From contig NZ_LT907988.1 in assembly GCF_900089455.2 (NCBI RefSeq), positions 3,348,001 through 3,412,000 of the forward strand: a stretch of 64,000 nucleotides of DNA, written 5' to 3'. This DNA is from Orrella dioscoreae. GTDB taxonomy: Bacteria; Pseudomonadota; Gammaproteobacteria; Burkholderiales; Burkholderiaceae_B. A program made the position numbers and the translations under genes. This document shows positions 1 to 8,600 of the stretch, piece by piece. Under the pieces are notes generated by a model, which had not been told where the DNA came from, did not search any database, and saw nothing but the letters and a program-made list of their open reading frames with translations. Position 1 is the first letter of the stretch, and each line of letters opens with the position of its first letter.

Positions 1-314
1 CCCGCGGCGGCGACCCACAGCATGTCGCGCTTGGGACGGCGCAGGCGCCCCCAATCCACCGGCACCGGCTTGGCCCAGCCGAACAGCATGGCGGGCCCGC
101 CGAAAAGCTTGGACATCAGCAGGATGCCCAGCGGCACCAGGATGGTGCCCACGGGATCGATATGCCGGATGGGGTTGAGCGTGATGCGTCCGGCCTGCGC
201 GGCGGTGGGATCGCCGAAGGCGCGCGCGACATAGCCGTGCGCCGCCTCGTGCAGCGTGATGGCGAACACCACCGGCAAGGCGTAGAGGGCGATAGTCTGG
301 ATCAGATCGTTCAT
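1..314 (-). CDS. Site-2 protease family (M50) protein, N-terminal part, cut by window start
   Basis: The reading frame opens at the ATG at 314 and runs off the window edge, so only the first 104 residues are visible. Residues about 5-30 form a hydrophobic segment holding the zinc-protease motif HEAAH (residues 22-26), which is the metal-binding signature of intramembrane M50 peptidases. Further on there is a conserved-looking N-P-I-R-H-I-D-P stretch, as in the short bacterial members of the family (about 210-220 aa). The protein is expected in the inner membrane and its substrate is unknown. It lies 75 bp downstream of yciO on the same strand and may be cotranscribed with it. The C-terminal half, with the second metal-binding motif, cannot be checked here. 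Confidence 0.85.
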   Translation of the reverse strand, partial: MNDLIQTIALYALPVVFAITLHEAAHGYVARAFGDPTAAQAGRITLNPIRHIDPVGTILVPLGILLMSKLFGGPAMLFGWAKPVPVDWGRLRRPKRDMLWVAAA

Positions 315-389
315 CGCGCGATTGTAACGGGGTCGGCTGTCAAGAAAGCGTCATCCTGCGGACAAAAGGGAGCGCGCTGGCAAGACGGC

Positions 390-1019
390 TCAGGTCACCA
401 GGCCCAGTTCAGACGGATCGCCCGCCCCGACGCGCAGCACTTGGGGCGTATCGCCCGTCAGGTCGATGACGGTGGTCGGCGACAGGCGGCAAGGCCCGGC
501 ATCGATCACGGCGCCCAATTGATGCTCGTAGCGGGCGCGGATGAGCTCGGCGTCGTTCAAGGGGTCTGTCTCGCCATCGGGAATCAAGGTGGTCGAGATG
601 AGCGGCGCGCCAGCCTGCTCCAGCAGGCCCAGGCAGACGGGATGACCCGGCACGCGGATGCCGATGGTCTTGCGCGAAGGATGGGAGACGCGGCGCGGCA
701 CTTCGCGCGTGGCTTCCAGGATGAATGTCCAGGGTCCGGGCGTCGCGGCCTTCAGCAGGCGGTACTGGGCATTGTCGACGCGGGCGAAATGGCCGATCTC
801 GGCCAGGTCCCGGCACAGCAGGGTCAGGTGATGACGTTCGTCCAGCCCGCGCAGGCGGCGCAAGGCGTCCGCCGCCTGTTTGTCGTCCAGGCGAGCCGCG
901 ACGGCATAGCTGGAATCGGTGGGCAGGGCGACCAGGCCGCCTGACTGCAGGCATTGCGCAGCCTGCTTGAGCAAACGGACCTGAGGATTCTGCGGATGAA
1001 CGGAAAGAAATTGCGCCAT
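390..1019 (-). CDS. yciO: YciO-type YrdC-domain protein (threonylcarbamoyl-AMP synthase family)
   Basis: This 209-residue protein matches the YrdC/Sua5 fold, which makes threonylcarbamoyl-AMP from threonine, bicarbonate and ATP for the t6A37 modification of tRNA. Visible family motifs are PTDSSYAVA near residue 34, PGPWTFIL in the middle, and RKTIGIRVPGHP followed by the PTTVIDLTGDTPQVLRVGAG tail. The length and the RKTIG motif fit the YciO branch rather than TsaC or full-length Sua5. YciO proteins are thought to have weak or different activity, so a second role is possible. The start ATG at 1019 is the only reasonable one. Confidence 0.9.
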   Translation of the reverse strand: MAQFLSVHPQNPQVRLLKQAAQCLQSGGLVALPTDSSYAVAARLDDKQAADALRRLRGLDERHHLTLLCRDLAEIGHFARVDNAQYRLLKAATPGPWTFILEATREVPRRVSHPSRKTIGIRVPGHPVCLGLLEQAGAPLISTTLIPDGETDPLNDAELIRARYEHQLGAVIDAGPCRLSPTTVIDLTGDTPQVLRVGAGDPSELGLVT

Positions 1020-1366
1020 CGGCCTATCCTACCACCGCCCTTCCCTGCCCGCCGCCGGGGTCGGCCCTCTCCCCCTGCATCAGCGTAACGCCAGGGAGAC
1101 ATCAGGACCGTGAAAGCTGCCTCTGGGAGACCTGCCAGGGAAAGGCTACCTTTGTGGACCGCCGCCCCGCCCATGCAACGCTTCGCGTCCTGCTCATGCC
1201 CCAGCCCACCTCCCTCGTCCCCACCGCCCCCCGTTCACCGCAAGGGGCGAATACGCTCGCGCGCGGCCTCACGCCCGCCTTGCTGCACCGGCGGGCCGAA
1301 ACCACCCTGAGCCTGCTGATGCTGCTGCACCTGCAACAGATCAAGGCCGCGGCCAGGCAAGCCGCC
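1020..1366. other. Intergenic stretch without a recognisable gene
   Basis: This is 347 bp between yciO and the sensor kinase. Open frames exist on both strands, but they are arginine/proline/alanine-rich shadows of the kinase frame with no motif, no convincing ribosome site and no similarity I recognise. I see no tRNA or strong hairpin with a U-tract. It should contain the yciO promoter, but no clear -35/-10 pair stands out. Confidence 0.5.
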
Positions 1367-2257
1367 TCAGGCCAGCGGCAGGCGCACATGGGCCACCACG
1401 CCAAGCACGCGGCCATTGCGCTTGCGGTTGCGCAGCCACAGCGACCCGCCCATGGCCGCCACGCCCTCCCGGCACACGGCCAGGCCCAGGCCGGTGCCCG
1501 TGCCGCCCGGTCCCGCCTGAAACGGCAGCCATAGCCGTGGCAACGCGTGGGGCGCAAGCCCCTCCCCCGCGTTCCAGATGAGCACCTCGGCGTATCCCGC
1601 CCGCTTCCGCAGGGCCACGCCCAGCACGGTGCCCGGCCGGGCGTGCCGGATGGCGTTGGCGAGCAGGTTGCCGAACACCTCCCAGGCGCGCCATGCCGGC
1701 GTGCGCAGGGCGGCGGGCGCCAGCCTGCACCGCAGGCGCAGATCCTTGTCCAGCGCCAGGGGCGCCAATGCCAGCACCAGCTCACGCAGGCTTTCATCCA
1801 GACGGCATGCGGCCTCGCCGCCAGGGACGGGCAATGCCTCGGGCGGCATCAGCAGTTGGTCCGCCAGGTACAACGTTCTGGATACCGTGCGCTGCATGTC
1901 GCGCAGCACGTGCGCGCCAGGCGCATCGCCGCGCAGGCCGGCCTGCAACTGCACGGACAGCGCCGCAAGCGGGGAGCGCAGCTCGTGGGCGGCGCGCGCC
2001 AGGCCCAAGGCGTCGTGCATGCGCATGCGCAGCAGATGACGCACCCAGGCCAGGCTGGCCGCGCAGCAGACGCCCAGGCCGAACAGGCACAAGGCATACA
2101 CGCGCAGCACGGCATCGGCCGCCTCCGCCGCGCGCAGCAACATGCCGAGGCCGGCCACGCAGGCCGATACCAGGGCCAGCACGACGCCGCACCACAACAC
2201 GCGCAAGGTCCGGTGTGTCGCGCCCATGGCGCGCGCGGGGGAAATCAGGGAAGACAT
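1367..2257 (-). CDS. Orphan membrane sensor histidine kinase
   Basis: This is a short (296 aa) kinase. Two hydrophobic segments lie at about residues 18-42 and 53-75, with almost no periplasmic loop between them. They are followed by a HisKA box (AHELRSPLAALSVQL, His about 91), an N box (NLLANAIRHA) and a G2 box (GTGTGLGLAV). The G1 box reads WNAGEGLAP, so the usual Asp of D-x-G-x-G is replaced by Asn. There is no response regulator next to it, so its partner is unknown. The start is uncertain: an in-frame TTG lies at 2263, the ATG at 2257 is chosen, and another ATG lies at 2227. None has a strong ribosome site. Confidence 0.8.
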   Translation of the reverse strand: MSSLISPARAMGATHRTLRVLWCGVVLALVSACVAGLGMLLRAAEAADAVLRVYALCLFGLGVCCAASLAWVRHLLRMRMHDALGLARAAHELRSPLAALSVQLQAGLRGDAPGAHVLRDMQRTVSRTLYLADQLLMPPEALPVPGGEAACRLDESLRELVLALAPLALDKDLRLRCRLAPAALRTPAWRAWEVFGNLLANAIRHARPGTVLGVALRKRAGYAEVLIWNAGEGLAPHALPRLWLPFQAGPGGTGTGLGLAVCREGVAAMGGSLWLRNRKRNGRVLGVVAHVRLPLA

Positions 2258-2504
2258 AGGCAAGGTAAGCCGGCGCCCCGGCGGGCGCGGAGGAAGTCAG
2301 TCGGGTTGCCGATCCGGCCTTGCGGGCAGAATCGTTCCGAATGATAGAAGCCACGGCGTCGTGCCACGCCGGCTTATGCGCCTCCTCCGCAAAAAAGCGC
2401 TTAGCGGAGTGCGGACATGTGGAAAAAATCGGCGGTGTTAGGATGGCGCCCGTCCCTCGCCGTTGCCCGCCGCCTGGACGACTCACTACGCAGACGACCC
2501 TTTC

Positions 2505-3392
2505 ATGCATCCGTCCTCCTCTCCTTCGCCGCTGCCCACGCTTGCCCTCATCGGCGCCATGGCGTCGCTTTGCCTGGGGACCTCGTTCGCGAAAACACTC
2601 TTTCCCGCCGTGGGCGCCCAGGGCACGACGGCGTATCGCATTACCGTCGGCGCGCTCATCCTGCTGGCCATCTGGCGGCCCTGGCGTTTTCCGCTGACAC
2701 GCAGCCAGGCGCGCACGGTGGTGCTGTACGGCACCACGCTGGCCTGCCTGAACCTGTGCTTCTACATGGCGCTGCGTACGCTGCCGCTGGGCGTGGCCAT
2801 CGCCATCGAATTCACCGGCCCCCTCACGCTGGCGCTGGTGCTGTCACGCCGCGTGCTCGATTTCATCTGGATCGCGCTGGCCGCGGCAGGCCTGCTGCTG
2901 CTCATGCCCTCGGGCGTTTCCGCCCACCAACTGGACCCGACCGGCCTGGCCTATGCCGCTGCCGCGGGCGTTTTCTGGGCGCTGTACATCATCTTCGGCC
3001 AGCGCGCGGGCAGCCTGCATGGCGGCCAGGCCACGGCGCTGGGCATGACGGTGGCGGCACTCATCACGCTGCCCATCGGCGTCGCCCATGCCGGCGCGGC
3101 GCTTTTCGATCCCTCGCTGATCCTGGCCGGCCTGGTGGTGGGCGTGCTGTCGAGCGCCCTGCCCTATTCGCTGGAAATGGTGGCGCTCAAGGGCCTGACG
3201 AAGAAGACCTTCGGCGTGCTGCTCAGCCTGGAACCCGCCATGGGCGCCGTGGCGGGCGTCATCGTGCTGGGCGAACACCTGGCCGTGCCGCAGTGGCTGG
3301 CCATCGGCGCCATCGTTGCCGCATCCGCCGGCTGCGCAGCCACCGCGCGGCGTCGCATGCCGCCTGCCCCCGCCCCGGCCAAGACGGATTGA
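2505..3392 (+). CDS. EamA/RhtA-type drug/metabolite exporter
   Basis: The 295-residue protein has about ten hydrophobic segments in two EamA repeats (roughly residues 10-140 and 150-285). Motifs typical of the RhtA subfamily are present: FTGPLTLAL after the fourth helix, and the second-repeat signature LPYSLEMVALKGL followed by LEPAMGAVAGVIVLGE. RhtA exports threonine, homoserine and related amino acids, so export of amino acids or analogues is the best guess. The ATG at 2505 begins just before the first helix. An upstream in-frame ATG at 2463 would add 14 residues without similarity. Confidence 0.88.
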   Translation: MHPSSSPSPLPTLALIGAMASLCLGTSFAKTLFPAVGAQGTTAYRITVGALILLAIWRPWRFPLTRSQARTVVLYGTTLACLNLCFYMALRTLPLGVAIAIEFTGPLTLALVLSRRVLDFIWIALAAAGLLLLMPSGVSAHQLDPTGLAYAAAAGVFWALYIIFGQRAGSLHGGQATALGMTVAALITLPIGVAHAGAALFDPSLILAGLVVGVLSSALPYSLEMVALKGLTKKTFGVLLSLEPAMGAVAGVIVLGEHLAVPQWLAIGAIVAASAGCAATARRRMPPAPAPAKTD

Positions 3393-3452
3393 AACGCAGC
3401 CGTCCAGCAGCCGTACGCCGCGCCGACAGGCGGGAGCTGGACAGTTGGCCGG

Positions 3453-4427
3453 CTACGACGAAAACAGCGCGGACTTGACATCTGTGTTCTTCAAGTACCG
3501 GGGCCGGCGGCCCGCCAGCACGTCCACGATGCCATCCGCGCACTGCCTGGCCGTCTCTTCCAGCGCCTCCTGGGTCGAGCCTGCCATGTGCGGCGTCAGC
3601 AGCACATTGTCCAGTTGGGCCAGCGGATGGCCCTGCATCAACGGCTCAGCCGCGAATACATCCAGTCCCGCGCCTGCCAGCCGGCCGCCACGCAGGGCGT
3701 CGACCAGCGCATCCTCGTCGATCAGGCCGCCGCGCGAGGTGTTCACCACGATGGCATGCGCCGGCAGCCAGGCCAGCGCGCGCGCATCCAGCGTGTGGCG
3801 CGTATCGGCCCGCAGGGGACGGTGCAGCGACACGAAGTCGGCGCCGCGCAGGGCAGCTTCCAGCGACGGCGCGGCAGACGCGCCGGCCGACACTATCTCG
3901 GCCGGATCCGCGCTGGGCGACCACACCTGCACATCCATGCCGAAACCGCCGTGCGCCATGCGCGCCAGCCAGCGGCCCGTGTGGCCGAAGCCCAGCACGG
4001 CCAGGCGCTTGCCTGCCAGGCCATAGACGGGCCGCGTGTACTTGAAGCCCCATTCGCCCTTGCGCGCCGCGGCATCCGCGGCCTGCGCCTGGCGCGCCAC
4101 GCCCATCATCAGCATCAAGGCGTGCTCGGCCACCGCCTGCACATTGGCGGTCGGCGTGTAGACGACGGGAATGCCGCGTTGCGTGGCGTGGTCCACGGCC
4201 ACCGCATCCGTGCCGGTGCCGTGGTTGGCGATGACCTTGAGCCTGGGCGCGCGATCGATGACCCAGTCCGGCAGGGAATCACGGATCAACACCGCATCGG
4301 CATCGGGAATCTCGGCGGCCAGCGTGTCCAGGTCTGGCGCGCTGGCCAGCTTGACGGTCAGTCCGGCATCGCGCAGCGCAGTGACGCCGGCGTCATGGAT
4401 GGGTTGGGCAATCAGGCAGAGAGGCAT
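3453..4427 (-). CDS. D-isomer-specific 2-hydroxyacid dehydrogenase
   Basis: This 324-residue enzyme should reduce a 2-oxo acid or oxidise a D-2-hydroxy acid with NAD(P). It has the Rossmann motif VLGFGHTGRWLARMA in the middle, and the substrate-binding Arg region VNTSRGGLIDEDALVDAL. These are followed by Glu (DVFAAEP) and the catalytic His in LLTPHMAGST. The ATG at 4427 is preferred because a GGAG lies just upstream; an earlier in-frame start at 4460 would fall inside the terminator hairpin. It follows the aspartate dehydrogenase-like gene, but a terminator-like hairpin sits between them, so cotranscription is not assured. The substrate cannot be predicted. Confidence 0.9.
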   Translation of the reverse strand: MPLCLIAQPIHDAGVTALRDAGLTVKLASAPDLDTLAAEIPDADAVLIRDSLPDWVIDRAPRLKVIANHGTGTDAVAVDHATQRGIPVVYTPTANVQAVAEHALMLMMGVARQAQAADAAARKGEWGFKYTRPVYGLAGKRLAVLGFGHTGRWLARMAHGGFGMDVQVWSPSADPAEIVSAGASAAPSLEAALRGADFVSLHRPLRADTRHTLDARALAWLPAHAIVVNTSRGGLIDEDALVDALRGGRLAGAGLDVFAAEPLMQGHPLAQLDNVLLTPHMAGSTQEALEETARQCADGIVDVLAGRRPRYLKNTDVKSALFSS

Positions 4428-4439
4428 GCACGGCTCCGT

Positions 4440-4478
4440 AAAAAGAAAAGCGCCCGACACCCACGAGGGGTGGCGGGC
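4440..4478 (-). terminator. Intrinsic terminator or attenuator between nadX-like gene and hydroxyacid dehydrogenase
   Basis: Read on the minus strand, an 11-bp stem with one mismatch (arms 4468-4478 and 4452-4462, loop of 5) is followed by GCTTTTCTTTTT. The downstream dehydrogenase begins only 13 bp after the U-tract. Confidence 0.7.
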
Positions 4479-4498
4479 GGCAGGCGGGCAATCAGGGA

Positions 4499-5314
4499 TC
4501 AGGTACCGACGCGCAGCGGCGCGGCCAGCTTGCGCAAGGCGGCAACCGCGCTCAGCGCGGTGATGCGGCCGGTCTTGGGATTCTCGCTGGGCACGTTCTG
4601 GATCTCCATCGACAGGCGCGCCTCCTCGGCATCCACCTCGATGCGATGGATATTGCGGCTGATGGTGGGATCGGCCCAGATTTCCAGGCGGGTCTGGTCG
4701 GGACCGATGCCGGCCAGGGACAGCGACACGGCCACGTTGAGGTTGGCCGGGAAACCCGTCGCCGCCTCGCGCGCGGTGCCGCTGTAGATCAGCGTGGGTT
4801 CCTTGATGGCGTGCAGGTCGATGTTGTTGCGCACGACATAGGGCGCGCCCGCGAAGCCGATGGGCGGCTTGCGGCTGACCATGCGGATTTCCTTGATCGT
4901 GCCTTCGGCCGCGGCGGTCACCGCATCCAGGCCCAGCAGCGCGCCGGTGGCAACGATGATCTGCCCGCCGTGGGCACGCGCCACGTCGATCAGCCCGTTA
5001 TGCTGCAGCAGCGCCCCCGAGCTCAGCACCAGCAGGCGCTTGCCCGCCTTCAGCACCGGCGTGGCGATCTCGGGCAGCAACGCGGCAGGCGCGCACTCGA
5101 CCACCACGTCGCAGTGCTCGACCAGCGTATCAGCCGGCACATAGGCCACGGGCTCCTTGAACGTATAGGCCGCACGCGCCTTGTCGGCGTCGCGCACGCC
5201 CAGGGCGGTGAGTTTCAGGCCCGGAATGCCGTCATCCAGGCGGCGGGCGATGGCCTTGCCGATGGCGCCGAAACCGGCGATACCGATACGGATGGGAGAT
5301 GCTTGCTGGCTCAT
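4499..5314 (-). CDS. nadX: Aspartate dehydrogenase (NadX-like)
   Basis: The 271-residue protein matches NAD(P)-dependent aspartate dehydrogenases (EC 1.4.1.21), which oxidise L-aspartate to iminosuccinate or run the reverse amination. The N-terminal Rossmann motif IGIAGFGAIGKAIARRL is followed by VVECAPAALLPEI, then ATGALLGLDAV and FPANLNVAVSLSLAGIG, as in the NadX/L-Asp dehydrogenase family. In NAD biosynthesis NadX can replace NadB, but here the gene lies with catabolic genes and a LysR, so a degradative role on aspartate or a relative is equally likely. The ATG at 5314 has GGAG upstream; an earlier in-frame start at 5335 has less support. Confidence 0.88.
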   Translation of the reverse strand: MSQQASPIRIGIAGFGAIGKAIARRLDDGIPGLKLTALGVRDADKARAAYTFKEPVAYVPADTLVEHCDVVVECAPAALLPEIATPVLKAGKRLLVLSSGALLQHNGLIDVARAHGGQIIVATGALLGLDAVTAAAEGTIKEIRMVSRKPPIGFAGAPYVVRNNIDLHAIKEPTLIYSGTAREAATGFPANLNVAVSLSLAGIGPDQTRLEIWADPTISRNIHRIEVDAEEARLSMEIQNVPSENPKTGRITALSAVAALRKLAAPLRVGT

Positions 5315-5436
5315 GATGGACTCCGGACTGCACAAGGAATAAAGGACGACAGCCTACGGAAGGCCTGCGCCGCTGACAAAGAATTCTTTCTGGCATCTGG
5401 CATTAGCTGCGGTAATGCCAGACACCCGGGCTGGCG

Positions 5437-6420
5437 TCACGCCACCGGCGCGTCGGCCATGCCGTACAGTGTTCGCGTGCGCGCGCCTTCTTCCACCAGC
5501 CACTGGCGGAAAGCCTGCACGGCACGCGAAGTCTCCTGCGTTTCGTGGGTCAACACGTAATACTCGCCCGCGCTGCGCGCGGCCGGCAGCCACGCCGCCA
5601 CCAGGTCTTCCGACTGCGCGCGCGCGTGGTGGAAGATCAGCTCGGGCACCATCGCAATGCCGCGCCCTTCACGCGCCGCCTGCAGCGAAATGAAGAAGTG
5701 GCCGCACTCCGGGTCCGCCAGGCGCGGATGGAAGCGCACGCCTTGCGCGCGGAACCAGTCCGGCCAGGCGCGCTGGCGGCTGACGGTGTGGATCAGCGGA
5801 TAGGCCTGCAGGTCCGACGGCCCCTCGATGGGCGCGCCTTCGGCCAGCAGCGCGCGCGACGCGACCGGCACGATGGCATCGGGAAAGAGGCTGTCGGCAA
5901 TGACGCCGTCCCAGCGCTCGGTCATGACGAGATCGATGTTCGCGTGTTCACGCGGATAAGCCCGGCCAGGCAGCTTGCCGACGCGGATGGCGACATCGAC
6001 ATTGCCGCCATGCAGGTCGGCGGGCTCGATGGACGTGGCCAGGCGCAACTCGATGTCGGGATGCAGGGCCGCGAAGGCCGCCAGCCGCGGCATCAGCCAG
6101 ACGGTCGCCAGCGTGGGCATGGCGGTGACGTTCAGCACGACGCGCTCGCCGCGCACCACGAGCCGCCCAACCGTGCGCTCCAGGTCATCCAGCGCCCGCT
6201 GCACGGACGCGAAGAGCTGGCGCCCCTCGTCGGTCAGGTCCAGCCGGCGCGCCTGGCGTTCGAAGAGCTTCAGGCCCAGGAAGTCCTCCAGGTTGCGCAC
6301 CTGCTGGCTGACCGCGCCCTGGGTCAGCGAGAGTTCCTGGGCGGCCAGCGTGAAGGACCCCAGCCGCGCGGTCGCCTCGAAAGGACGCAGCGTGGCCAGG
6401 GGCGGCAGTCGTCTGCGCAT
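5437..6420 (-). CDS. LysR-family regulator (GcvA-like)
   Basis: This 327-residue regulator starts with the winged-helix domain PPLATLRPFEATARLGS and the helix AAQELSLTQGAVSQQVRNLE, the form seen in the GcvA subgroup. A LysR substrate-binding domain follows (about residues 95-300). It lies 33 bp downstream of the Bug receptor gene on the same strand. It could control either the receptor gene above it or the nadX-like gene below it. The ligand is unknown. Confidence 0.9.
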   Translation of the reverse strand: MRRRLPPLATLRPFEATARLGSFTLAAQELSLTQGAVSQQVRNLEDFLGLKLFERQARRLDLTDEGRQLFASVQRALDDLERTVGRLVVRGERVVLNVTAMPTLATVWLMPRLAAFAALHPDIELRLATSIEPADLHGGNVDVAIRVGKLPGRAYPREHANIDLVMTERWDGVIADSLFPDAIVPVASRALLAEGAPIEGPSDLQAYPLIHTVSRQRAWPDWFRAQGVRFHPRLADPECGHFFISLQAAREGRGIAMVPELIFHHARAQSEDLVAAWLPAARSAGEYYVLTHETQETSRAVQAFRQWLVEEGARTRTLYGMADAPVA

Positions 6421-6453
6421 CGTGTTCCCGGCAATGAAAGGTCTGCGGGGATT

Positions 6454-7461
6454 CTACTGCGGGGGAATGCCGGCATCCTTGATGACCTTGCCCCACAACG
6501 TATGCTCCTTGACCAGGTAGGCCTTCATGTCGGCCGATGGCAGGGGCATGGTCTGCACGCCACGCTCGCCCAGCGCCTTCACGATGCCCGGGTCGGCCAG
6601 CACCTCCACCAGCTTGTCGCTCAGCAGCTTCACGTCCGCCGCATCCATGCCCGCGGGCGCCATCAAAGAGAACCAGGTGCTGACCTGGTAGTCCGGCACG
6701 CCGGCCTGCGCGAAGGTCGGCACGTCGGGCAGCAGCGGCGAGCGGTCGGGCAGCGAAATCGCCAGCGGCACGACCTTGCCGCCACGGATGTGCGGCAAGG
6801 CGGTGGCCACGGGCTCCATCAGGAGGTCGATCTGCCCGCCGATGAGGTCGGTCATGGCCGGCGCGCCGCCGCGATACGGCACGTGCAGCATCTCCAGGCC
6901 CTGGGCCAGGTTGTATTGCGCCATCTGCATGTGCTGCGACGTGCCCGCCCCCGCCGACCCATATGTAAGCGTGCCGGGCTGCTTGCGCGCGGCCTCGTGC
7001 ACGGCGGGCAAGGCGCCATAGGCCTCGCGCTTGCCTGTGACCAGCACGCTCGCGACCGAGGCCAGGCCGCCCACCGGCACGAAGTCGCCCAAGGGGTCAT
7101 AGCCGGTGTTGGTATTCAGTTGCGGCACGACGGCCAGCGTGCTGGCCGCGCCCAGCAGCAAGGTGTAGCCGTCCGGCTTGGCGCGCGCCACCAGGCCGCT
7201 GCCGATGGTGCCGCTGGCGCCCGGACGGTTCTCGATGACCACGGACTGGCCCAGGCTTTCCGCCAGGCGCTGCAGCACGGGACGCGCGATGGTGTCGTTG
7301 ATGCCGCCGGCCGGGAACGGCACGACGACGGTGATGGCCCGCTCGGGATAGGCCGCGTGCGCGGCGCCGGCGAAGGTGAAGGCGGCCGCGGCTGCCAGGC
7401 TGGCGGCCGCGCAGCGGCGCAGCCGGCGCGCCCGCGAAGGCACGTCGTGATGGTCTTGCAT
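6454..7461 (-). CDS. Bug-family periplasmic substrate-binding protein (TctC-like)
   Basis: This is a 335-residue periplasmic receptor with an Arg-rich N-terminus, a hydrophobic core and an AHA-A signal-peptidase site near residue 31. The mature start carries the family motif ITVVVPFPAGGINDTIARP, followed by VIENRPGASGTIGSGLVA and a GQIDLLMEPVATALPHIRGGK segment. Bug proteins bind carboxylates or amino-acid-like ligands and are very numerous in Bordetella. No TctA/TctB membrane genes lie beside it, as is usual. The start at 7461 is favoured over the ATG two codons earlier because AAGGGG lies 7 bp upstream of it and too close to the other. Confidence 0.9.
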   Translation of the reverse strand: MQDHHDVPSRARRLRRCAAASLAAAAAFTFAGAAHAAYPERAITVVVPFPAGGINDTIARPVLQRLAESLGQSVVIENRPGASGTIGSGLVARAKPDGYTLLLGAASTLAVVPQLNTNTGYDPLGDFVPVGGLASVASVLVTGKREAYGALPAVHEAARKQPGTLTYGSAGAGTSQHMQMAQYNLAQGLEMLHVPYRGGAPAMTDLIGGQIDLLMEPVATALPHIRGGKVVPLAISLPDRSPLLPDVPTFAQAGVPDYQVSTWFSLMAPAGMDAADVKLLSDKLVEVLADPGIVKALGERGVQTMPLPSADMKAYLVKEHTLWGKVIKDAGIPPQ

Positions 7462-7674
7462 CGTCATTCCCCTTGATCTGTTGTGATCCGCCGGGCAGTC
7501 CTTCGCCGCCTGCGCCTGTACTGGCGCCGCGCGACCATTTCCGTCCTCGGCTTGGGGTAGCCTACTGCGGTGCAGCAAGCGCGCGCAAATCAGATTTACG
7601 GGGGCCAGCCATTAGCTGGGCTAATCCCCCCTTGTCTCCGCCCGGGTATCCGCCAGGGCTTGGGCGCGCCGGAA

Positions 7675-8580
7675 TCAGCCGTGCGTGCCGCTTTCCAGCT
7701 GGGCCAGCAGCCAGTCGCGGAACACCTTCATCGGCCGGTTGTTGGCCTTGTGGGGGGGAATCAGCAGGTAATAGCCGGTACCGTCGGGCGACGGCGCATC
7801 GAAAGGAATGCGCAGGGTGCCGGTGGCCAGCTCGTCCTCGACCAGGAAACGCGGCAGCAAGCCGACGCCGATGCCGGACGACACGGCCTGGATCAGGTGC
7901 GAGGTCAGCTCGAATTGCGGCCCCAATCGCAGGCGATCCACCGACAGGCCCTGCTCCTTGAACCAGTCCAGCCACAGGTTGGGACGGGCCGCCACCTGCA
8001 GCAACTGCACGGAACGCAAGTCATCGGCCGAGCGGAAGCAGTGCTTGACCACGTTGCGCGCGCCCACCACCGGCACCAGCTCCTCGGTCAACAGCTTGTC
8101 GGCATTCAGCCCGTGCCAGCGCCCGTCGCCCACGCAGATGGCCGCGTCCAGGTTGTTGCCGGACAGGTCGACCGTGCCCACGCGCGAATGCAGGTGGATG
8201 AGGATCTCGGGATACTTGGCATAGAAGTCGGGCAGCCGTGGCAGCAGCCACTTGGTGCCGAAGGCGGGCAACACCGCCAAGTGGATGGAGCCGCCGCCGC
8301 TGCGATGCGCGATGGCCTTGACGGTGGCATCGCGGATGCGGGCCAGCGACGCGGACAGCTCGGTGGCATACACCCGGCCCACCTCGGTGAGCTCGATGTG
8401 GCGCCCCACGCGCTCGAAGAGCGCCACGCCCAGCAGGTCTTCCAGCGCCTGCACCTGGCGGCTGACCGCGCTTTGGGACAGGCTGAGTTCCTCCGCCGCG
8501 CGCGTGAAGCTGCCATGCCGCGCCGAGGCCTCGAAGGCCACGAGCGACGACATGGAAGGATTCAGCGTGCGGGGATTCAT
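7675..8580 (-). CDS. LysR-family regulator (GcvA-like)
   Basis: This 301-residue protein has the DNA-binding motif RAAEELSLSQSAVSRQVQALE near residue 40 and a LysR effector domain after residue 90. It begins 20 bp after the stop of the DapA-family gene on the same strand, so the order SDR, aldolase, regulator suggests one operon with its own regulator last. The 213 bp between it and the Bug gene show no strong terminator. It may bind the substrate handled by the neighbouring enzymes. Confidence 0.9.
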   Translation of the reverse strand: MNPRTLNPSMSSLVAFEASARHGSFTRAAEELSLSQSAVSRQVQALEDLLGVALFERVGRHIELTEVGRVYATELSASLARIRDATVKAIAHRSGGGSIHLAVLPAFGTKWLLPRLPDFYAKYPEILIHLHSRVGTVDLSGNNLDAAICVGDGRWHGLNADKLLTEELVPVVGARNVVKHCFRSADDLRSVQLLQVAARPNLWLDWFKEQGLSVDRLRLGPQFELTSHLIQAVSSGIGVGLLPRFLVEDELATGTLRIPFDAPSPDGTGYYLLIPPHKANNRPMKVFRDWLLAQLESGTHG

Positions 8581-8600
8581 GGGGCCGTGCCAGTGCCTTT

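Noticed and set aside
1102-1797. Long minus-strand frame overlapping the sensor kinase and extending past its stop
   Set aside because: Composition is a frame-shadow of the kinase gene (Arg/Cys/Trp-rich) with no motif or ribosome site.
5545-7476. 643-residue open frame on the plus strand across the LysR and Bug genes
   Set aside because: It is the antisense shadow of two well-supported minus-strand genes; it is rich in His/Gln/Arg and has no domain.
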